From the NCBI GenBank assembly GCA_016711225.1, contig JADJTK010000051.1:124001-188000 (forward strand): a stretch of DNA of 64,000 nt, in the 5' to 3' direction. Position numbers and translations under genes: made by a program. A model generated the notes under the pieces. The model was not told where the DNA came from and did not search any database. It saw only the letters and a list, made by a program, of their open reading frames with translations. This DNA comes from Opitutaceae bacterium (GTDB taxonomy: Bacteria; Verrucomicrobiota; Verrucomicrobiia; Opitutales; Opitutaceae). Below, piece by piece: positions 45,984-53,340 of this stretch (the stretch's first letter is position 1; each line of letters starts with the position of its first letter).

Positions 45984-47264
45984 ATGAGTGCCTCCTCCTC
46001 CGCCTCCATTTCTTCGGTACCCGCCACGCCCGCGCTGGCCGGTTCGTCGCTCCCGCTCGGGATCGGCGTGGCCGGTCTGGCCGTGGCCGCCGCCGGCTTC
46101 TTCATCGATGGACCGCAGGCCGCCGCCGCCGGCTGGCTCACCGCGATCGTCTTCTGGGTGGGCATCGCCGTGGGCATGCTCTTCCTGATCATGCTCGGCT
46201 ACATCTTCGACGCCGGCTGGAGCGTCGTGCTGCGGCGCCAGATCGAGCACGTCGTCTCCGTTTTCAAGTGGTTGGCGATCCTCTTCCTGCCGCTGCTGCT
46301 GCTCTCCTGGTTCTATGAACGTGGGCTGATCTGGCATTGGATGGATCCGGAGTTCGACTTCGCCAGCGTTGGTGGCCACGGCACCGTCGCCACCGATATC
46401 CTCTACGGCAAGAAATCGGGCTTCCTCAATCTCGGCTCCTTCACCGTGCGGGCGTTGGCCTACTTCGGCATCTGGATCGGGCTCGCCTCCTTGTTCCGGC
46501 GCAACTCCTTCGCGCAGGACGCCGACGGCGATCCGAAGTGGACGCTCTCCTCGCGCAAGTGGGCCGCTGCCGGCCTCGCGCTCACCGCGGTATCCTCGAC
46601 CTTCGCCGCCATCGACTGGGTGAAGAGCCTCGAATACCACTGGTTCTCGACCATGTACGGCGTGTGGTACTTCGCCAACGGTATCCGCGGCGCGCTCTCG
46701 GTGCTGGCGCTGATTTGCATCGTCGGCCTGGCGCGTGGCACCTTCACCGGAGTGGTGAATCGCACCCACCTCTACGACGTGGGCAAGCTGATGTTCGCCT
46801 TCACCGTCTTCTGGGCCTACATCACCTTTTCCCAGTATTTCCTGATCTGGAACGCCAACGTCCCCGAGGAAACCTTCTGGTACAACCTGCGCGAGGTGAT
46901 GCACACCGGCCAGCCTAGCCAGTGGAAGTGGGTGGGCTTGGCGATCCTCTTCGGCTTTTTCCTGGTGCCCTTCCTCTATCTGCTCAGCTACAAGGCGAAG
47001 GTCACTCCGAAGCTGCTCGCACTGGCCGCGACCTGGATCCTGGCCTTTTCGCTACTCGACGTCTGCTACAACGTCCTGCCTTTCCGCAAGAACATCGCAG
47101 GCGACGCACTGCCGTTCCTGAGTCTTCAGCTCGTGTGGACACTTGCAGCCGTGGTCGGCATGGGCGGCATCTGTGTGTGGTCTTACCTCCGCAGCTTCCC
47201 GACGACGAAACTCATTCCGATCCGCGACCCGCGTATCAACGAGTCGCTTAGCCACAAGGAGTGA
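45984..47264 (+). CDS. actF: Alternative complex III subunit F, integral membrane protein
   Basis: ActF is the second large NrfD-like membrane subunit. The 426-residue protein has about ten helices, and the segment VFWAYITFSQYFLIWNANVP with the following EETFWYNLR is characteristic. The N-terminal 15 residues are Ser/Ala-rich. It is separated from actE by a repeat-bearing gap of 172 bases. Confidence 0.92.
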   Translation: MSASSSASISSVPATPALAGSSLPLGIGVAGLAVAAAGFFIDGPQAAAAGWLTAIVFWVGIAVGMLFLIMLGYIFDAGWSVVLRRQIEHVVSVFKWLAILFLPLLLLSWFYERGLIWHWMDPEFDFASVGGHGTVATDILYGKKSGFLNLGSFTVRALAYFGIWIGLASLFRRNSFAQDADGDPKWTLSSRKWAAAGLALTAVSSTFAAIDWVKSLEYHWFSTMYGVWYFANGIRGALSVLALICIVGLARGTFTGVVNRTHLYDVGKLMFAFTVFWAYITFSQYFLIWNANVPEETFWYNLREVMHTGQPSQWKWVGLAILFGFFLVPFLYLLSYKAKVTPKLLALAATWILAFSLLDVCYNVLPFRKNIAGDALPFLSLQLVWTLAAVVGMGGICVWSYLRSFPTTKLIPIRDPRINESLSHKE

Positions 47265-47268
47265 GGAC

Positions 47269-47303
47269 CATTTTCGATTTTTGGATTTCCGATTTTCGAT
47301 TTC
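47269..47303. repeat. Degenerate AT-rich tandem repeat
   Basis: ATTTTCGATTTTTGGATTTC, then CGATTTTCGATTTCC, is a run of imperfect 8-10 base units such as CGATTTT. It stands out in composition from its surroundings, directly after the actF stop. No gene is supported between 47265 and 47511. Confidence 0.5.
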
Positions 47304-47511
47304 CCCAACGTGTCCGCCCATCAGCACCAGTTCATGATTCGACAGGCAGGTCTGGCACTTTGCGCCGTCCGCTCCGGCTGCGCCGGATGCTTGGGGTCTG
47401 CTCAGATTCATGGACCGCTTTCTCGTGGGCTTCGCCGCGAAGCACACGAGGCGCCGTCTCTACCTTTGGCCGTCCTTCGTTCCCTTCGTTAACTTCTGTC
47501 GCCAAATCTTC

Positions 47512-47844
47512 ATGGCTCCCGATTCCTCCGCTCCCGCCCGCAGCAGCTTCGCCCTCACCGTCGGGGTGGTGCTCGCCTGCTTTCTCGCCTTTGTCGCCAT
47601 CGTGGGGCTGTCCTATCTGAAGACCCGCACCCCGACCATCGCCGTCGACCTCACTAAGATCGATGCCGCCGACCAGTGGAAATATTCGGAGAAGGATCGC
47701 ACCGCCCGGTTGGTCGAACTTCGCGGCAAGGAGCTCACCGCCTCGACCACCTACGGCTGGGTGGATCAGTCCGCCGGCACCGTGCGCCTCCCGATCGATC
47801 GCGCGATGGAGCTTGTCGTCGCGGAACAGGGGACGAAGCACTGA
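47512..47844 (+). CDS. Small single-helix membrane protein linked to the respiratory cluster
   Basis: The 110-residue protein has one membrane helix near residues 14-36 (LTVGVVLACFLAFVAIVGLS) and a periplasmic part ending GWVDQSAGTVRLPIDRAMEL. This last segment looks like the conserved end of small proteins found next to cytochrome oxidase genes in related bacteria, but I do not know a name for the family. I start it at the ATG at 47512; an upstream in-frame start at 47410 would include repeat-derived sequence. It lies between actF and ccoS, two bases before ccoS, so it is probably an accessory subunit or assembly factor. Confidence 0.65.
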   Translation: MAPDSSAPARSSFALTVGVVLACFLAFVAIVGLSYLKTRTPTIAVDLTKIDAADQWKYSEKDRTARLVELRGKELTASTTYGWVDQSAGTVRLPIDRAMELVVAEQGTKH

Positions 47845-47846
47845 CC

Positions 47847-48050
47847 ATGGGATACGGCTCCTACATCTTCGTGGTGGTAATGGCCGTCGCGGTCATGGCC
47901 TCCGCCGTGTATGCCCTCTATTGGGCGGTGAAGACCGGGCAGTTCCATCAGTTCGAGAAGGGCGCCACCGCGATCTTCGACGACGAGGAGCCCCTCGGCC
48001 GGCCCACGGACCATTTCCCGCAGAAGCGCAAGAAGGGGAGGACCGTATGA
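47847..48050 (+). CDS. ccoS: CcoS-like cbb3 oxidase assembly protein
   Basis: The 67-residue protein has one membrane helix (VVVMAVAVMASAVYALYWAV), followed by KTGQF and an acidic FDDEEPLG, the order of features in CcoS. CcoS is needed for haem and copper insertion into cbb3 oxidases. The genes for the other usual maturation factors, CcoG, CcoH and CcoI, are not in the window. Confidence 0.75.
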   Translation: MGYGSYIFVVVMAVAVMASAVYALYWAVKTGQFHQFEKGATAIFDDEEPLGRPTDHFPQKRKKGRTV

Positions 48051-48070
48051 TGCATTTGAGTGTTTCCGGG

Positions 48071-48127
48071 GTAGGAGCGTGCTTGCACTCGATTCTCGTA
48101 GTGGATCGCGTGCCAGCACGCTCCTGC
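48071..48127. repeat. REPIN-like inverted pair between ccoS and ccoN
   Basis: AGGAGCGTGC at 48073-48082 is inverted as GCACGCTCCT at 48116-48125, with GTAGG at the left end. Each arm has a small hairpin (GCGTGC with GCAC). The arms are near-identical to those at 27812-27869. Confidence 0.8.
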
Positions 48128-48189
48128 AGGATTGCCCATCGTTTCCAGCGCGCTCGCGCTTCCGACCTGACCACCGCCCCCATTTTCCG

Positions 48190-49710
48190 ATGAGTTCCGC
48201 CGATTCTAGTTTCGTCGCTTCCCTCAAACCCGGCACGCCCGAGACCGCCGAGCCCGCGTTGCTCAGCGAGATCGACGCCTCCACTCGCGCCCCGGTCTTC
48301 TTCTTCCTCTGCAGCGCGTTGTTCTGGCTGCTGCTCGGGACCGTCTTTGCGCTCATTGCCTCGATCAAGCTCCACAACCCCGCCTTCCTCGGACAGGCGG
48401 AGTGGCTGACGTTCGGCAATATCCGTACGGCCCACCTCAATTCCGTGGTGTATGGTTGGGCCACCAACGCCGCCTTCGCCGTGGCGTTCTGGATCATGGC
48501 CCGCCTCTCGCGCACGAAGCTGCGCCATGTGGGAGTGCTCGGGATCGCGGCGGCCTTCTGGAACCTCGGGGTGGCCATCGGCATCGGCGGTATCCTGCGC
48601 GGCGATTCCACCTCGATCGAGTGGCTCGAGTTCCCGGCCTACGCCACGCCGTTGCTCTTCGTGGCCTATGCGCTGGTCGGGGTGTGGGCGATTGTGGCCT
48701 TCCGCTTCCGTGCCCCGGGCCACGTCTACGTTTCCCAGTGGTATATCCTCGCCGCGCTGTTCTGGTTCCCGTGGCTGTACTCGATTGCCCAGATCATGCT
48801 CGTCTTCGCGCCGGCGCGGGGAGCGGTGCAGCCGCTGGTCAACTGGTGGTTCGCCCACAACGTCCTCGGGCTCTGGTTCACACCCATTGGCCTGGCCTCG
48901 ATCTACTATTTCCTCCCGAAGGTTTTGGGGAAACCGATTCACAGCTACTATCTATCCGCCCTTGGCTTCTGGTCGCTGGCGCTCTTCTACAACTGGGCCG
49001 GCGTGCACCATCTCATCGGCGGACCGGAGCCGGCGTGGGTCATCACTGCCGGCATCGTCGCCAGCTTGTTGATGGTCATTCCGGTCGTAACGACCGGGAT
49101 CAACCACCACCTCACGATGATCGGCAGTTTCGGCCGGCTGAAGGACAGCCCCACGCTGCGTTTCATGGTCTTCGGCGGCATGAGCTACACCCTGGTGAGC
49201 CTCATCGGCTCGGCGATGGCAGTGCGCTCGTTCAACGAGCTCAGCCATTTTACCCATTTCACCGTGGCCCATGCCCACCACGGGCTCTACGCCTTCTTCA
49301 CCATGGTGATGTTCGGGGCGATCTACTACATGATGCCGCGCCTCACCGGCCGTGAGTGGCCCTCGGCCACGTTGATCTCGGTGCACTTCTGGGCCTGTGC
49401 CCTGGGCATCACCCTCTACGTCGTCGGGCTTTCGCTCGGCGGCCTCATCCAGGGGTGGGAGATGATCGCCACCACGACGGACCCGAAGACCCAGGAGGTG
49501 ACCCTGCAAGTGCCGCTCTTCCTCGACATCGTGAAGCACACGATCCCGTACCTGGTTTCGCGCAGCCTTGCCGGAATTCTCATGACCATCGGGCATCTTT
49601 CTTTCGCGGTGAGTTTTGTCTGGATGCTTCTGCAACCGCGTGCGGTCGCTGGAGTACAGCCCACCCGCCTCAGCCCCGTTTCCGCCGTGCTCCCGGCTTC
49701 CCGCGCATGA
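48190..49710 (+). CDS. ccoN: cbb3-type cytochrome c oxidase subunit I
   Basis: CcoN is the catalytic subunit that reduces oxygen at the haem b3-CuB centre. The 506-residue protein has about twelve helices. Candidate metal ligands are visible: His in RTAHLNSVVYGW, His in WWFAHNVLGLW, the His pair in GVHHLIGGPEP, and the His cluster in HFTVAHAHHGLY. Tyrosines in IYYFLPKVLG occupy the region of the cross-linked Tyr of cbb3 enzymes. The ATG at 48190 gives a normal soluble N-terminus. Its stop overlaps the ccoO start (ATGA at 49707). Confidence 0.92.
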   Translation: MSSADSSFVASLKPGTPETAEPALLSEIDASTRAPVFFFLCSALFWLLLGTVFALIASIKLHNPAFLGQAEWLTFGNIRTAHLNSVVYGWATNAAFAVAFWIMARLSRTKLRHVGVLGIAAAFWNLGVAIGIGGILRGDSTSIEWLEFPAYATPLLFVAYALVGVWAIVAFRFRAPGHVYVSQWYILAALFWFPWLYSIAQIMLVFAPARGAVQPLVNWWFAHNVLGLWFTPIGLASIYYFLPKVLGKPIHSYYLSALGFWSLALFYNWAGVHHLIGGPEPAWVITAGIVASLLMVIPVVTTGINHHLTMIGSFGRLKDSPTLRFMVFGGMSYTLVSLIGSAMAVRSFNELSHFTHFTVAHAHHGLYAFFTMVMFGAIYYMMPRLTGREWPSATLISVHFWACALGITLYVVGLSLGGLIQGWEMIATTTDPKTQEVTLQVPLFLDIVKHTIPYLVSRSLAGILMTIGHLSFAVSFVWMLLQPRAVAGVQPTRLSPVSAVLPASRA

Positions 49711-50348
49711 ACAAAGGACCGCTCCTCTTCCTCGGGATCTTCCTCGCGCTCGCGTTTTCGTGGACGGGCATCGTCCTCACGAACCACCTCGCGCTCGAGA
49801 AGATCGGCACTTACGTCGATGTCGACACCGGCATCGCCTTTCCCCAGGCCGTGCCCGGCTTGGCGCGGCAGGGCAAGCTGGTGTACCAAGAGCTCGGTTG
49901 CCTCTACTGCCACAGCCAACAGGTGCGCCGGCCCGGTTTTGGCACCGATGACCTCCGCGGCTGGGGCGAACGCCAGAGCGTGCCCCGCGACTATGTGCAG
50001 CAGGAGCGCCTGCTGCTCGGCACCATGCGCACCGGCCCGGACCTCATGAATGTGGGCGCCCGGCCCCTCAACGCCGACTGGCACTTCAAGCACCTGCTCG
50101 ACCCGCAGCTCACCTCGCCCGGTTCGATCATGCCCCCGTTCCGTTTCCTCTTTGAGACGCGCAAGATCATCGGCCAACCCTCGCCCAAGGCGATCCAGGG
50201 ACTGCCGCCGATCTACGCTGCGCAACCCGGCTACGAGGTCGTGCCCACGCATCGGGCCGAGGCGCTGGTGGCCTATCTGCTGAGCTTGAAACACGAGTTC
50301 GACTACCCGGAGTCCATCCCGGTGAACGTTTCCGGAGGGAAGAAGTGA
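49707..50348 (+). CDS. ccoO: cbb3-type cytochrome c oxidase subunit II, monoheme cytochrome
   Basis: CcoO is a membrane-anchored cytochrome that delivers electrons to CcoN. The 213-residue protein has one N-terminal helix (LLFLGIFLALAFSWTGIVL) and the hallmark motif GCLYCHSQQVRRP. The conserved RTGPDLMNVGAR and MPPFRFLF segments follow; the latter includes the probable haem Met. It overlaps ccoN by four bases and the next cytochrome gene by one base. Confidence 0.93.
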   Translation: MNKGPLLFLGIFLALAFSWTGIVLTNHLALEKIGTYVDVDTGIAFPQAVPGLARQGKLVYQELGCLYCHSQQVRRPGFGTDDLRGWGERQSVPRDYVQQERLLLGTMRTGPDLMNVGARPLNADWHFKHLLDPQLTSPGSIMPPFRFLFETRKIIGQPSPKAIQGLPPIYAAQPGYEVVPTHRAEALVAYLLSLKHEFDYPESIPVNVSGGKK

Positions 50349-50986
50349 TGAGCGACTCCAATCCGAATTCTCCCGCCGATCCGACCCCGGCGCACTCGCG
50401 TGAGCAGCCGGAGCCCCACGAGGAGCAGAATTTCCCGTCGCTGCTGCTGCTCTTCCTGTGCAGCCTGCTGATCTTCGGTAGCGCGCTGTATCTGCAACGC
50501 TATTCCGGCGGCTTCGATCCGCTGGTCTACAACGAGGAGGTGCAAGGGCGAGGCGGACCGGCCGGCGGGGCTACCGCCGCGGTCGACCCGGTGGCTGCGG
50601 GCAAGAAGCTCTACGCTTTGAACTGCGTGACCTGCCATCAGGCGACCGGCGCCGGCCTGCCTGGCACGTATCCTCCGCTCGCCGGTTCCGATTGGGTTAA
50701 CGGCAACGAGGATGCCATCGTTCGTATCCTCATCCATGGCCTGAGCGGGCCGGTGACCGTCAATGGCGTGACTTACAACAGCGCGGCGATGCCCGCCTTT
50801 GGACCGTTGGGCTCGAACTGGAAGGACGAGAAGATTGCCTACGTGCTGACTTACATCCGCCAGGAGTGGGGCAACCAGTCGCCGGAAGTGACCAAGGAGA
50901 CCGTCGCCCGTATTCGCGCTGCTACCGCCGATCGTGCCAAGGCTTGGGCCGCCGCCGAGTTGGCGGAGTTCCACCCGGCGAAGTAG
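50348..50986 (+). CDS. Membrane-anchored monoheme cytochrome c, CcoP-position subunit
   Basis: The 212-residue protein has a hydrophilic N-terminus, one helix (SLLLLFLCSLLIFGSALYL) and one cytochrome c domain with CVTCHQATGAGLPGTYPPLA. A late Met in YNSAAMPAFG is the likely sixth ligand. In position it replaces CcoP, but classical CcoP has two haems, so this is a reduced or unrelated third subunit. The ATG at 50348 overlaps the ccoO stop. A degraded copy of its 5' part occurs at 61670-61828. Confidence 0.85.
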   Translation: MSDSNPNSPADPTPAHSREQPEPHEEQNFPSLLLLFLCSLLIFGSALYLQRYSGGFDPLVYNEEVQGRGGPAGGATAAVDPVAAGKKLYALNCVTCHQATGAGLPGTYPPLAGSDWVNGNEDAIVRILIHGLSGPVTVNGVTYNSAAMPAFGPLGSNWKDEKIAYVLTYIRQEWGNQSPEVTKETVARIRAATADRAKAWAAAELAEFHPAK

Positions 50987-51136
50987 GGCGGGGCTTTCCC
51001 CGCAATGGCCCCAGTCCTGCGTCGGCTGCGGGCCGGCACGTGCCTTGGGCCTGGGGGGACGGGCGACAGCGGCTTTGGCTGCTTGTTGCTGCGATTTTTT
51101 GTCACGTTCGCTTCGCTTGAGACAACATAGGGCAAC

Positions 51137-51685
51137 ATGCCGATCGAACCGCACCCAATCCCAGCCGAAGTGGAGAGCTTCGGGGCTTTGGTCCGGGAGC
51201 ATCAGGCAGGGCTGCGGGCGTTCATCCGGATGCTCGGCGCGGACGCCGCCTCGGTCGATGATCTCGCGCAGGAGGTGTTTTTGGTGGCTTGGCGGCGGTT
51301 GGCGGATTTCGACAGCGGCACCGATTTCGGCAAGTGGCTACGCGGGATCGCGCGCCATCTCGTGACCAACGAGCGCCGCAAGGAGGCGAGGCGCTCCCGG
51401 TTGCTGCCCTTCGCGGTGACGGATCTTCTGTTGCACCAGGCCGATCACGACCCGGCCGAGTCGGTGGATGCCCGCCGGCTGGTCTCGGTGATGCAGGAAT
51501 GCGTGGCGCAGTTACCCTCGCGCCAGCGCGAGGTTTTGCAGCGGCGCTACGCCTCCAGTGAAAACGCCACCGCGCTCGCGCGTGAGTTGCGCATGCGCGC
51601 CGATACCCTGCGGCAGATGCTGCTACGCATTCGTGTCGTAGTGAAAGATTGCATTCAGCGCAAGACCGTGGAGGTGCGGCCGTGA
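51137..51685 (+). CDS. ECF-type RNA polymerase sigma factor
   Basis: The 182-residue sigma factor has region 2 with DDLAQEVFLVAWRRLADFDS and region 4 with LPSRQREVLQRRYASSENA and a recognition helix TALARELRMRADTLRQML. It is of the type common in Verrucomicrobiota and Planctomycetes. Its stop overlaps the GTG start of the next gene, whose product looks like its membrane partner. The 150 bases between the oxidase cluster and this gene contain no clear terminator, so some read-through is possible. Confidence 0.9.
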   Translation: MPIEPHPIPAEVESFGALVREHQAGLRAFIRMLGADAASVDDLAQEVFLVAWRRLADFDSGTDFGKWLRGIARHLVTNERRKEARRSRLLPFAVTDLLLHQADHDPAESVDARRLVSVMQECVAQLPSRQREVLQRRYASSENATALARELRMRADTLRQMLLRIRVVVKDCIQRKTVEVRP

Positions 51686-52374
51686 CCGACGAGATCTACG
51701 AGCGGGGACTGAGCCAGCTGTTGGATGGCGAGATGACCCCAGCCGAAGAGGCGGCCTTCGCCGCGCATCTGCGCGACCACCCGGAGCTGATTCGCGATCT
51801 CCGGCAGCATCTCGTGCTCTGGGAACTCTGGTCGCAACAACAGGCGCCGGAGCGTTCGGCGCAGGCCTTTGCCGACTCCTGGCAGACCCGCCTCGCCGCG
51901 GAAGGCAACGCCGAGGCGTTTTGCCGCGCGGTGGAGGCGCGAGTGGCCGCGCCGGACCAACCGGCGGGTCGCTTGACCAATCTTGGGGAAACCGTGCGGC
52001 GCGCCCTGCGCTCGCTCTGGCTGCCCCGACCCCGGTGGGCCGCCCTCGCCTCGGCGGCTGCGGCCTTGGTCTTGGTGGTGGGCTATCTGCTGGTCGGCGC
52101 GGCATCAACCTCAGCCGGTCCGATAGTCACCATCGAGGGGGAGGCGATCTGCACCCGCTGCATCCTGCACGAGACCCACGACTGCCGGCCGGCCGTGCGC
52201 GTGGCCGCAGGTGGTACCGCGCAGATCTATTACCTCAGTGAGAACCCTGCGGTGAAACAGTGCCATGCGCCGTTTTGCAGCAAAGAGCCGGTGCGCGTGA
52301 GGGCCACCGGAACTACCAGCGTCGACCATGGTCATCTCCGCCTGGAGGCGACCGCCGTTGCCCGTACGCCGTGA
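51682..52374 (+). CDS. Probable anti-sigma factor with periplasmic cysteine-rich domain
   Basis: The 230-residue protein has an acidic helical N-terminus (GLSQLLDGEMTPAEEAAFAAH) like the sigma-binding end of FecR-type anti-sigma factors. One membrane helix follows at about residues 118-138 (ALASAAAALVLVVGYLLVG). The outer part, from GEAICTRCILHETHDCRP to KQCHAPFCSKEPVRV, holds five cysteines and several histidines, resembling small cysteine-rich domains found in exported planctomycete and verrucomicrobial proteins. It would hold the sigma factor until the cysteine-rich domain senses a metal or redox signal; that function is inferred. The GTG start at 51682 overlaps the sigma gene. Confidence 0.75.
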   Translation: MTDEIYERGLSQLLDGEMTPAEEAAFAAHLRDHPELIRDLRQHLVLWELWSQQQAPERSAQAFADSWQTRLAAEGNAEAFCRAVEARVAAPDQPAGRLTNLGETVRRALRSLWLPRPRWAALASAAAALVLVVGYLLVGAASTSAGPIVTIEGEAICTRCILHETHDCRPAVRVAAGGTAQIYYLSENPAVKQCHAPFCSKEPVRVRATGTTSVDHGHLRLEATAVARTP

Positions 52375-52440
52375 GGGCGCTGGGCCGAACCTTTCCCTGC
52401 AACCTCGTCTGTCACGTCAACCGTCACTAGTACCCTAAAT

Positions 52441-53340
52441 ATGAACTCATCTCGTCGCGCCAGTCTCTTCACCTTGTCCACCCTGATCCTTGTCTCCGGT
52501 TTGTGCGCGCAGAGCGCCACCCCGGCCGCCACGCCGAAACCGCAGGCGCCCAAGGTCGAATTCCCCGCCGCCAGCCCTGCCGCCACGCTCAAGCAACGCG
52601 TGGGCCTCACCGATATCGAGATCGTCTATTCCCGCCCAAGTGTGAAGGGCCGCACCGTCTTTGGCGGCCTGGTGGCCTACGGCGAAGTCTGGCGCACCGG
52701 GGCCAACAACGCCACGCGCGTCACCTTCAGCACGCCGGTGAAGTTTGGCGGCACCGAGGTGCCCGCCGGCGCCTACGGGCTGTTCAGCATCCCCGGGGCG
52801 ACCGAGTGGACCGTGATTCTCAACAAGGCCCCGGGGCAGTGGGGAGCTTACAAATACGATGAAGCCCAAGACGTGGTCCGTGTGAAGGTCAAGCCGGTGA
52901 CCCTCGCCGAGCCCGTCGAGACCTTCACGATCGACGTGAACGACATCCGCGACGAGTCCGCGACTCTGAACCTCGTGTGGCAGAAGACCCGCGTGCCGGT
53001 GAAGGTGGAGTTCGACATCACCGCGACTGTCGTGGCGCAGATCGAGGCCGCCATGGCCTCCGACGGCGAGAAGAAGCCCTACGCCCAAGCCGCCACCTTC
53101 TATCTTGATCACAACCTCGACCTGACGAAGGCCCGTACGTGGATGGACGCCGCCCTGGCCGCCCAACCCGACGCCTTCTACTACATGTATCATAAGGCTC
53201 GGATTCTCGCCAAAATGGGCGACAAGGCCGCCGCGATCGCCGCCGCGAAACAATCGATCGAACTCGCCGCCAAAGCCCCGGGTGGGGCTGGTGCTGAATA
53301 CACTCGCTTGAACAACGAGCTCATCGCCTCCTTGAAGTGA
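52441..53340 (+). CDS. Exported DUF2911 protein
   Basis: The 299-residue protein has a signal peptide (LFTLSTLILVSGLCAQSA) and a DUF2911 domain with IEIVYSRPSVKGRTVFGGLV, YGEVWRTGANNATRVTFST and PAGAYGLFSIPG. The C-terminal 90 residues are helical and repeat-like (YYMYHKARILAKMGDKAAAI), resembling a TPR. DUF2911 proteins are common in Bacteroidota and Verrucomicrobiota and have no known function. Its stop overlaps the start of the PIG-L gene, so it is the first gene of the overlapping bacillithiol-linked run. Confidence 0.85.
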   Translation: MNSSRRASLFTLSTLILVSGLCAQSATPAATPKPQAPKVEFPAASPAATLKQRVGLTDIEIVYSRPSVKGRTVFGGLVAYGEVWRTGANNATRVTFSTPVKFGGTEVPAGAYGLFSIPGATEWTVILNKAPGQWGAYKYDEAQDVVRVKVKPVTLAEPVETFTIDVNDIRDESATLNLVWQKTRVPVKVEFDITATVVAQIEAAMASDGEKKPYAQAATFYLDHNLDLTKARTWMDAALAAQPDAFYYMYHKARILAKMGDKAAAIAAAKQSIELAAKAPGGAGAEYTRLNNELIASLK

